Part shown: one piece after another, positions 52,307 through 61,807 of the stretch
Position numbering within the stretch: position 1 is the first letter of the stretch
How the letters are laid out: each line of letters begins with the position of its first letter
Notes under the pieces: generated by a model
The model's input: the letters and a program-made list of their open reading frames with translations, nothing else
Databases searched by the model: none
Told to the model about the DNA's origin: nothing
Position numbers and translations under genes: made by a program
From: Coenobita brevimanus
Lineage: Eukaryota > Arthropoda > Malacostraca > Decapoda > Coenobitidae
Assembly (NCBI GenBank): GCA_032717465.1
Contig: CM064653.1
Coordinates: forward strand, 32,205,809-32,269,808
Direction of reading: 5' to 3'
DNA length: 64,000 nt

Positions 52307-54170
52307 GAATGCAATGCACCTACTGTACTTGATAAATCATCACTGGGATTGCTATTAACATTTTTAGATGATTAATCCACAGTGTCCGGAAGACGAGTAT
52401 ACCCACAACCAGGTTTATGGAATGTTAATACTGTTCTGCTCAGGATCATTTCTGCACACAACCTTAGACAAAAGATATGTCATTTCACATATTTAATATA
52501 GTAGCTATTGGATAAGAGGTGACTTACATTCACTGAGTAAGCATTAGTATTCCAGAATATGATATGGCAGAAAGTCAACTTATTTCTTGAGTATAAGTAC
52601 AGAGATATGTTACATGCATTGCAGCTAATATTTAAAGATATAATTATCTTCTGTACTGTGGTAATTGAAACAGTTTACATCAGTACATAATGTCTAACAC
52701 AGTACAGAGTAAATTAACAAGTCCTTGCTTGACTTCTGTCTTGTACCTCAGAAGCAAATAGTGTTTCACTATAGTGTATTGGCAGGAGTAAGAAAGTTGT
52801 AGCATGTGCACAATACAAAATGAAAGTGCCTATACATTACATACAATAATGTATGATACTGCCACTGTAATACCAACTGGCTTTAGTTAGGAAACTTTAT
52901 CTTACTGTACTCTGTATAATACATTGCATCTCATCAGCACAGCATTACTGCTAAGATATATTGTACAATGTTGAGATAAAATACTTCATGGTGTATTGCA
53001 ACAGTGCCCATTTATAACATATTGAAACTTAAAGCTAAGGAATAGAGAGATACAACATACTGCTTTCAACATGACAGCACCTGAATGTTGACTACTGATA
53101 ATATAATATATCATTGCAGTTTTATAAGTAGTATAGTACATGTAAATTGAAAGTTAGGACATGTTACTGACTTGCAATATAAGGTCCAGTTAATATAATA
53201 AATTTCATTAGTACGATGCTTCTTAATAGTCACCTCCTTTTGCATTATTTAGCATTCCAAGATGCCCTCTCTGATTTTCTTTGTTTGTGACATTTTGTGT
53301 AAAAAATTAAAATGCCTTTTTTCAGACTGCACTCAAGTTACTGAAACTTACACTGTTAACTATCACGAAGTACACTAAGACTCCATTGTTCATGGGCTCA
53401 GAACTTGCAACCCTGACTTTTACACACTGTGCTGTTAGTAATAACCCCCCTCCCCCTTCTTTAAATCCCAAGACTATGAACCCATCAGAAATTGTAGTTA
53501 AATCTCACTATACTTATTATTGGTTCATAGTTTGATTTTGTCAGTTGTGACCCAGAAATGCCATGCTGTTGTTCACTTGCTATAAATAGTAAGGTGAAAG
53601 TGTGGGAAGTAATGTTATCACTAGCACTTCTTAAGCCATTAATACTGCACATGTTAAGCCACATCAGTTTATATCTGCTGAATTGCAGACTGAGGACTGG
53701 AAAGCATGATTGCTAGGTTTTATGACTCAACATTTCTTATTGTACCAGTAACAATGTTTGAAGCATTTTAAGCATTTAGTTTATTGATACTACCCTTTGA
53801 TTATGAACAACTATTAATGGGGAGTTCTGGTTGTAATAAATTATATATTGTCCATTATTAATAACCAGCTTGCTTCTAAAGCTGTAACTTTTTTGTGCAT
53901 GTTCTTAAGCTTGGGTTTATTAAATATCATTGTTGTTATTATTACAGTAGTTATCCTGTATGAAACAGTGCCAGGAAGGTGCTTAAGTACCTCCACCAAG
54001 GAGGTGATGTTTTTGCAGGTGTTGGTTTGTTTGTCTGGTAGCATGATTACTCAAAAAGTTATGAGCGGATTTGCTGAAATTTTTTCGAGGAGTATGGTAT
54101 GGAACAAGGAACAATCCCTCAGATTTTGGTGGTGATCTGGATCCAGGATTTTTTTAAAGGATTGTATTAA
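51272..54170. other. AT-rich sequence without recognisable genes
   Basis: A T run at 51391-51416 and a (CT)n at 52273-52303. The rest is AT-rich, with only short ORFs and no retroelement signatures. It might include 3' UTR or intergenic sequence of the minus-strand gene at 57015; minus-strand AATAAA motifs occur (for example at about 51865 and 53778), but none is demonstrably used. Confidence 0.5.
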
Positions 54171-54340
54171 CTGAAATGAAACTTTACCTATTAATCATAC
54201 TGTCTTGGCTAGGATTCAAACTCAGGCCCCCGCGCTTCAAACGTGTGCAAGTTACCACTGAGTCAAACAGAAAATTCCCCATTTGGTTATGGGCAACTTG
54301 GGCATTTATAGACCCCATTATGCTCCTATTTTCTCCCCTT
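54171..54340 (-). mobile_element. tRNA-derived SINE copy 1
   Basis: Minus strand: box A-like TTTGACTCAGTGGTAACTTG near 54265-54246, and box B-like GAGTTTGAATCC near 54222-54211, followed by TAGCCAAGACAG. A close relative lies at 54535-54690 in the same orientation, sharing GAAATGAAACTT at the 3' side and CCCATTA.. flanks at the other, so the segment is a repeat and not a tRNA gene. Confidence 0.6.
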
Positions 54341-54534
54341 GGTGATTAATATGGTAAGTTTTGAACACATATGATAGTGTAACATTGGGGCCCACAATTG
54401 GGGATGCTGTGGACCACATGGAACAGCTCATCCCAAGGATGTAAGGACAAGGATGCTGTCAGCTAACCAAGGAACAACTTCAGATTGCCAACCAAGCCTT
54501 GCCTTACATCCCATACCCCTGCCAACCAATGTAA
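54341..54534. other. Spacer between two SINE copies
   Basis: No gene. Contains CATCCCAAGGATGTAAGGAC and may be SINE body or a shared flank, since both copies begin just after similar sequence. Confidence 0.35.
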
Positions 54535-54690
54535 TAACTGAAATGAAACTTAACAAATTAATCACACTGTCCTGGCCAGGATTCAGACTCAGTCCCCTGC
54601 ACTCCACACGGACACACATTACCACTGATCCAAACAGAAGATCCCACCTTTGACTGTGGGTAACATAGGCATTTACAGACCCCATTACAG
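54535..54690 (-). mobile_element. tRNA-derived SINE copy 2
   Basis: Minus strand: TTTGGATCAGTGGTAATGTG (box A-like, near 54635-54616) and GAGTCTGAATCC (box B-like, near 54590-54579). It differs from copy 1 by scattered substitutions. Likely the same family arranged as a tandem or dimeric insertion. Confidence 0.6.
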
Positions 54691-57014
54691 GATTCTTTAC
54701 CACTGTGTGATAGTGGCAATTTCAATATTTTTACTTCAAACTCAATTACTAATGCCTATCTTGAGAGGAGGTTTGCAGTCTCGGATTGCTCTTGTTAGAG
54801 GGATGGAAATGGGTAAGGGGGGAGTGAGAAAAGACAGAGAGCCTACTCATGGGTAAACTCCATGTTTTTCACCATGTTAATAAATCCCATCACCATCGTG
54901 GATGCAGGTGTCCTAGTGTATATGTAATGTTGGCTATTAACATTGGAGGGATCATTGTGTTCAGACTGTTATCCATCACATGGCATTTAACAAACATTTA
55001 TTATACTGTAGTTTAAAGTTCAGCAACCAAGTGAATCTATATCAGAATAGGGCTTAATTCCAACTATAAGGTGGTTATTCATGTGACCTGATTATCAAAA
55101 TGTTAAACTTCATTTTAAATGCTTTCAGCCTAAGGATTTTTTTTCCTCCTAATTTTAGACATTCTATTTTACCTTGGAAGATGCATCTTTGGTCTTAGGA
55201 CATCTTTATTTTTCTGGCTGTCTGACAGAGTTATTCAGCCCAGGAGAGATGATCTTGGGGTTAAGGAATCAAAGACCAATTCAAATTTTTCTGTAGCATT
55301 AAGCATATCATCTTTGATTTCAAGTGACACTTCAAAGAAAACACCTGACTGATGTGGTTAAAGTGCTACGTGAAGTAATTCAACATTTTAGAAGTCTCAA
55401 AAAAATAAAAATATCTGATTAATTGATTATCTTTAAACTAAATATGTTTATATACCAGTAGTGTTTTTCCAGTAGCATTGGAGATACAGAATCTGATGCC
55501 CTACTGCAATATTTTTCTTTGATTTACTAACATCTTGTTTTTCAAGTAGCATCTGAGATACAGAATTTGATGCCCAACTGCAAGATTTTCCTTTGATTTA
55601 CTAACATCCTTTTTTACACCAGGGCTTCTTGACAATTTCTGCAAATCTTACTTAATAGTGTGTGTTAAGTTGGGAATTATTCAGTTAAGTGGACATCTTG
55701 ATGCCTTCATTTTTAAGCATATAAATTGTCATAATAAATATATTCATTGGATTAAGGATATACTATACTGTACAGAATTTGGAAAAGTAGATATTCCTTT
55801 TTTATGCTGTTTTACCCTTATAACTTAACACATTTACTGTAGTTCAGTCAATTTTGTCTCCGCTGTGTTCATACAAAGAATTTTATTTGGAATGTGCACA
55901 ATGAGAGATTATTCAGACTACTAGTGATTCACCAGATTGTTGCCATAATGAACAACCAGCTTACTGTATTGATTTCTGTACAGTAATGCAATGATAAGGC
56001 TTCTTAATAGTAATTTTTGGCAAAGCTTCAGTAAATTTGAGGTGGGTATGTAGAATCAAGGATAACAATGGAGTTTTTTTGGTGACCTATCTCTAAAATT
56101 ACCAAACAATAACTGATCGGTTGATGTCATGTATGTTAAATTGAAAGTTTCCTAATACTGTGCTGAATACCTTTAAAATAATCTTTTTTTCTTGCATAGC
56201 TAAATCTGTACCTTTTTTTTATCTTATTTCTCTTCACCAAAAACTGAAGCCAGGACCTGTAATGCAAAATGATTATTTCTGTCTCTCAGACAATTATCCT
56301 TCAAGTATTCTACCAGTAATCTGAATATTTTTCCTTCATGTGGGTATAGTCCTCTACAGGAGAGTGTTACTAAAGCAAAATTCATAGCTAAACAAGTAAG
56401 AGACCAAATTTTCCTACAAGAGGTTATTTACAGTCAGATTTTTTATCAAATATATCAAAGTCAACAATGCAGAGTTATAGTATGGCATGCTACTCTCAGT
56501 ATGCTCTCTAAACATGGCACAAGTTTCAATTACAACACACACAAGTGATAGAGAATGGTTTTATAAAATATTTTCTCAGTACACTGAATTACCGTAGTTA
56601 TTCTCACTAGTGTACTAAGAGATCTGAACCAAAAAAGTAAATCCTATACAGATATTAAAGAAAGCTTGAGTATTACTTGCAGCACATAAGGCTGCCTCAT
56701 ACTAAAAATATACCTTTAGGTTACAAAGAAGTTAATAAAACAGGTTCTGCATTCTCACCCTTTTTAAGAACTCAAGCAAACAATGTATCACAGTGATGGA
56801 ATCTACACCTTTAAAATGTTCTATGCTCCTAGAGCCCAAGGCAGGCTTTTTTTTTTTTTTTTTTGGCACAGAATATTATGATTAACAAGCATAAATCTTA
56901 CAAAAACCTAGCCTGATAATTATCAAGAATAAATAAACAAAAATTACATTAATAAAAGACATGATTCACCACATGCCATTAATACCCTTTGTTTTAGTGG
57001 ACTGCTGAACCTTG
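54691..57014. other. AT-rich sequence downstream of the mucin-like gene
   Basis: No convincing ORF. 55467-55545 and 55546-55615 are a diverged tandem duplication (both contain GAGATACAGAAT, TGATGCCC and TTTGATTTACTAACATC). A T run lies at 56847-56865. The part next to 57014 is the probable 3' UTR of the minus-strand gene. Candidate minus-strand AATAAA signals occur near 55003 and 55203. Confidence 0.5.
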
Positions 57015-59722
57015 CTACATGCTTTTCTCTAGTGGCTCAACACTACTTGGTGTCGTTATATTTTGGGACACTGGGACAGCACTTGACACAGTGGCCTCAC
57101 TAGAAATGGAGTCACTACTGCTAAACACAGATACATCAGTTGAGACAGACACTTCAGTAGATGTTTCATGCAACACAGACACTGAATGATCCAAAGAGGT
57201 TGCAGGTGTGGAATCTGTTGTTACCTCAACTGCTGGAGATTGGGTTGCCTCGTCTGCTGCAGCTTTGGAATCATCCTCTGTTATAGTCTTTGTTTCTTCT
57301 ATTACTTCATGATGTATGATAGGTCCTAGTTCAGTAGCAGTTTCAGGCTCAATGTCTGCTTGTGTAGAGACACCTATAATGCTTGTTGGAGTATTGTTAA
57401 CCATAGACTCATCTCCAATAGCCTGTTCAGTTACAACCTCAATTATGGATTGGTCCATCACTGTAATGGGTTCTTCTGTTGCCTTTATTGTTGTACTCTC
57501 TGGTAGGTCTATCTTGATCTTTTCTTCAGGCTCTGCCATCTGAGGATCCTCTGTAATTGTTGTTTCTAAGACTGCCTCATCAGTTGCAGTTGTAGTGTCC
57601 AAGGATTCATCTGTAGTAGCATTGATGTGATGTTCATGTTTGGTACCATTCCAGTTTGTCTCTTTATCAGTAATCTCATGAACCTGGAATATTTCAGTTG
57701 TTGTATCATGTGTACTTGTTGTTATGGGTACTCCAGTCGTTACATTTAAGGCTTCAGTTGCATGTTCCTTTGTGACAAAATCTGATTGTGTGGTATTTTT
57801 TGCTATAGGTTCAGATGTATAGTTACTGTGTATCTGTGTTGTAGTGGTCTCATTGTATGGTGTTGCTGTGCTTTCTGTTGTAGTAGTATCATTAACTGAA
57901 GAGGGTGTTGGTTCTTGTCCACATGTGACACTTGACATATCCTCACACTTTTGAGTACTGACATCAAACATTGTAGCTCCAGTACACAAGAATTTAAGGT
58001 CAAGCACCTGTTTTTTGACAAATCCTGGTGAGCAGTAGTGAAATACCTGACAGTTAGCTTCTGGATCAGGGTAGAATTGTTCCAGTTTTTTGTCTTTACA
58101 GGTAAAGTTTGTTTTTGGTAGGTTGTCGCTGGTGAAGGTTCCTGGTGGAGTGACAGATGATTCAGTTGTGGAAGAAACATTACTTGAGGCAGTAGCCTCA
58201 GGAATCCCAGTTGTAGACACATTGATGCTTCCTGATGGTGCCATGATGTCTGAAGAACTTTCTGTGGTGGACAGTTTTGTGGTGGCATTGGTAGATGCTG
58301 TGGTGCTGAAGTTATTTAGAGTTTCTGTTGTATTCTCAAGTTCAGGTGTTTCTGTGCTGGTGTGAGTTACATTGGAAATGCTGGCTTCAGGTGAGACGAC
58401 TGCCTCAGTTGTGAATATGGTCTGTGAATTCTTGCTGCTGTCTGTGGGGACAGAAGTTGTTGTTAATGGCTCAGAAGTAGTAGTTAGTAACTCTTGAGGC
58501 TCAGCTATACCATTGCTGACAGACTCTGTGACACTCTCCCCTAGGGTCTCCTGTGGTTCTTCCTTACTTGGAATGGGTGACTGAACTGTTGAAATTTCAC
58601 TGGATTCTTCAGGTGAAGTGGAAGGAGGAACAGTGAGTGTCTCTGTTTCTGTGGTTTCAGTATTGTGTGAACCACTCTCATCCTCTGGATTTGTAGATGT
58701 AACCTCCGGCATTGGTGTGAATGCCATTTTTCCATCAAGATCTGCTGTTGCTGTTGAGGATATTGTCCTGGATAAGGGAGTGGTTACAGATGTTGGGTTT
58801 AGTGTGTCACTTGTAACACTGAATGTGCCTGTAGATACAGTTTCAACAGGTGTATCTTTTGCACCAGTGATGATTGTTGTAGTGACAGTGACAGTAATAG
58901 GAGTTACTGTAACAGTTGTGGTAGATGTGGTCTTGAGTGATGTGCGAATAGGTGATACTGTGAATGTAGAGAGTGTTGTGGGTATGACTGGTGGAGGTGG
59001 AGGGGTAGCAGGAATAAGGGGTGTTGTAGAGAGTGTTGTGGGTATGACTGGTGGAGGTGGAGGGGTAGCAGAAATAAGGGGTGTTGTTGAGCTTCCTTTC
59101 TGTCGTGTTACTGTAGAAGTTGAAAAAACATTTGTTTTTTGGCCAATAGTTGTTGTAACAATAGTAGGATGCAGAAGAGAACCTGTAACACTTTGAGTAT
59201 CATCAGGGTTGGGCAGAGTCCCATGTGATGTATGATCAGTTGTTTCTTCTGCTTTAGTGTGATTTCCTAAAAGAATCTGTTCAGCTACTGTGATGTTTGC
59301 CAAATCCCTTTTCTTGCGCTGGATGTGCTGATAAACTCGACTGGCCCCAGAGCTTTCACGAGGCAGTGAGTCCTCAAGGTAAGATTTTTTTTTATAATGG
59401 TCCTCTTCTCTGTCAGTCTGCAAGGCATACACTTCAATGAATGTCGAGTGGCGGGCATTCTCAAGGGTCCATTGTCGTAGGGCAGCAAGATTATATAGGG
59501 CACGGCGAACCCTAGCATCCTCCACTCCTGGAGCAATAACCAAGTTAACAAGAGGTGGGAGTGCAGCTCGACGGAACCTGCGACTCTGAAGAAGCAACGC
59601 CATGCGACGCCTTCGACGTTTGCTCTCCTCAACTCCATCCAGTCCTTGCCCCAGCCCCAAGATTTCACTCAGTGTCTCCTTTGCACAATGAACCTGCGGG
59701 CAGTAAGTACTCATTAGCTGGT
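57015..59722 (-). CDS. Mucin-like protein with one CBM14 chitin-binding domain, terminal exon
   Basis: About 900 codons are open on the minus strand, ending TAG 57015-57017. The exon probably starts at 59722 after a TTTTACTTTTCAG acceptor (59723-59725); the frame has a TGA at 59793-59795, so a start codon must be in an upstream exon not found here. Order: a Cys-containing, Arg-rich segment (HCAKETLSEILGLG, then RRRRR and RFRRAALPPLVNLVIAPG), a dibasic KKR near 59300, a long Thr/Ser/Pro mucin-like region (about 59280-58130) with a duplicated 20-residue Pro repeat, one six-cysteine peritrophin-A domain (58110-57928: FTCKD, YPDPEANCQVFHYC, FLCTG, KCED, SVTC), and a second Thr/Ser/Glu-rich tail with many N-x-T/S sites. 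Likely a secreted or surface glycoprotein binding chitin. The signal peptide is not in this exon. No stop or frameshift was seen. Confidence 0.82.
58966..59085 (-). repeat. Two-copy 60-bp tandem repeat inside the mucin-like exon
   Basis: 58966-59025 and 59026-59085 are almost identical and encode a 20-residue Thr/Pro unit ending PPPPPVIPTTLS. Near identity suggests a recent in-frame duplication, as is common in mucin domains. Confidence 0.9.
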
Positions 59723-59813
59723 CTGAAAAGTAAAATGGTCTCTTAAAAGAAATTACATCTTTTGGGTTGGGGTTGTCAACATCAAAGGCCAATCATATAC
59801 AGACTGAGTGTAA

Positions 59814-59854
<41 letters not shown>

Positions 59855-60149
59855 AAAATGACTTTACTGTTGGTGTAAAGTTGAAGAATCCAGTGTCAGC
59901 AACACATTTTAGTGAAATATTGGTGAACTCCACAAATTTCTTTACTTTTCTTTGTAATGAATTGGGAGCAGATGGATTTGGAAAGTTTGTGGAGTGCATA
60001 GAAGGAATACATTGTCAGGAATAAATTTCTTTACTTTTCATTGTAATGAAGTAGGAACAGATGGATTTGGAAAGTTTGTAAAGTGCATAGAAGGGATATA
60101 TTGTCAAGAATACTAGAGCTGTGTGTTGCATTGTAAATATATATATATA
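59723..60149. other. Probable intron with (TA)n and an 87-bp tandem duplication
   Basis: Upstream of the mucin-like exon. (TA)n at 59817-59850. Two direct repeats at about 59935-60022 and 60023-60112 share AAATTTCTTTACTTTTC, GATGGATTTGGAAAGTTTGT and GTGCATAGAAGG. No upstream exon was identified. Confidence 0.6.
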
Positions 60150-60810
60150 TAGCTGCCGCAAATTGACTTAGGACCTCCCCCCATAAGGTATTAAAAAACA
60201 CAGAAATCATAGTATATCACAATGTTTGGTAATGAAATGCCATTCATTAATATAAAATCATGTTTCCCTTGTTTTTCAGGACCAGTTGGATGCGTTTTGG
60301 CATGGAATCACTTAGATCTCTGAAGTAATCTAAGGATATTTCTTTGCACCAAACATTTGTCAATTCAGTCTTGAGGTTGTCCAAATTTGGTGTCTTCTCT
60401 GCCATGATTTTCTTGATCTATGCCCGGCAGTTTTCTATCGGATTTAGATCCGGACTGTTGCCAGGCCAGTTGAGGACCTCAATCTGATTATCCTGAAGCC
60501 ATTTTGTCACCTTTCTTGACTTGTGACATGGAGCTGAATTGTGCTTGAAAAAGTCACACCCATGAATAGCAAAAAAGTTTAACCCATGGAGAGTGGCCAT
60601 GCTTCCATAGGTACTGGACGCCAAGCGACGATTTGGCTGAAATTTTGGGTCTTACAGAATTGAATGAAACACACATCATCATCTTGGACATGTTCGCATG
60701 CATCCGGCAATATATATATATATATATGATCACATACAGTCACGTGGTGGTGAGATAAAGTGGCCAGAAGATGAACAGCTGGTGGCATGAGCAACCTGCC
60801 CACCACCCGC
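60150..60810 (-). pseudogene. Tc1/mariner transposase fragment
   Basis: The minus strand encodes the second half of a Tc1-like DDE transposase: DFFKHNSAPCHKSRKVTKWL (about 60555-60500), where the usual Asp before SAP/GAP is Asn, and LNWPGNSPDLNPIEN (about 60470-60430) with the third acidic motif. After a stop it continues to the C-terminus (NGISLPN region near 60240). Upstream sequence to 60810 is out of frame, with a (TA)n insertion at about 60712-60727. The N-terminal HTH domains and both inverted repeats were not found. Confidence 0.72.
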
Positions 60811-61078
60811 GGTAATTGAGGTAGATCATTGTCCGGGAAAAACAGCCTATATTTGCCAAAGCATTGGCAAAGACCACATTACTGCTGTAACATCAACTCT
60901 CTCTCTCTCTCTCTCTCTCCGACAGAGGAGGGAGGGAATGGAGAATAAGAGAGAGAGGACTGAGGGAATGGAGAATAAGAGAGAGAAGAGGGACAATGTT
61001 TATGCCTTATTTCCTCACTGAAAGGGATGCTCCTTTGTCATTCCCCTATTTATTCTCTCTCTCTCTCTCTCTCGTGTG
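60811..61078. other. Spacer with (CT)n microsatellites
   Basis: (CT)n at 60897-60919 and 61050-61072, and a tandemly repeated GAGGGAATGGAGAATAAGAG at about 60930-60990. No gene. Confidence 0.7.
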
Positions 61079-61807
61079 TATTTACCTATTTGTATTTACC
61101 TATTTGTAGTATACAGGAATTGAGCAATGCTCGTGTTGTCTCCATATCCACATTTATCTAGTCTACTTTTACATACATGAATGTTTTTCGCCTGCACCAC
61201 TTCTTCGTCTAGTCGTTCCTGCTTGTGATATACACGAAATGTGCTATGCTCGTGGGTTCCCGTCGCTGTTTCTTAGTAAGTCAAATTTAGTTTTTAACTC
61301 GTTTAAGTTTTTAGACTGACCGATCTCTTTGTCTAGACTATTCCACAGGTCTATACTTCTATAAGGAAAGCTATATTTCATGATATCCTTCAAGCAGCTG
61401 AACTTCTTCAATTTCATTCCATGTCGTCTTGTTGCTCTCTTATCACATATAAACAGATCTTCAGTCAATTTTATCTACTCCTATCATGGTCCTGAACACT
61501 GCAGTCATGTCTCCCCTCTTTCTCCTTTCCTCTAAGGAAGGCATATCCAGCTTTTCCAGCCTCTCTCTGTATGACAGATCAGCCAGACTGGGGACCATCT
61601 TGATTGCTGTTCTTTGTATTCTCACAATCTTGTTTATATCTTTCTTTTTGTGTGGAGACCACACTACCACTGCATATTCTAACCTGGGGTGGATCATGGC
61701 CATTATAAATTTTTTCATCATCTCCTCATCCATATAATGAAATGCTGCTCTTACATTAGTCAAGATTTTATATGTCTCTCAAACTATCTTGTTAATATGT
61801 TTTTCAG
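61079..61807 (-). pseudogene. CR1-like LINE, 3' end of reverse transcriptase (minus copy)
   Basis: On the minus strand from about 61807: PEKHINKIVRETYKIL, then MTNVRAAFHYMDEEMMKKFI, HPRLEYAVVVWSPHKKKDIN and PSLEERRKRGDMTAVFRTM. After a frameshift at about 61465, EDLFICDKRATRRHGMKLKK and SIDLWNSLDKEIGQSKNLNE continue to a stop at 61244. 61079-61243 is the 3' UTR, ending in repeats of AAATAGGTAAATAC, the short tandem tail found in CR1-type LINEs. It shares its sequence with the plus copy at 63340-63900. Only the thumb and C-terminus remain. Confidence 0.78.

Noticed and set aside
58618..59196. 192-codon Val/Ser/Gly-rich ORF on the plus strand
   Set aside because: Exact antisense of the Thr/Ser-rich part of the mucin-like exon; open only because of skewed codon composition.
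59723..59792. Extension of the mucin-like exon to 59792 (sequence reading AFDVDNPNPKDVISF)
   Set aside because: The extension would begin with TTG directly after an in-frame TGA. A good TTTTACTTTTCAG acceptor at 59723 makes this stretch more likely intron.
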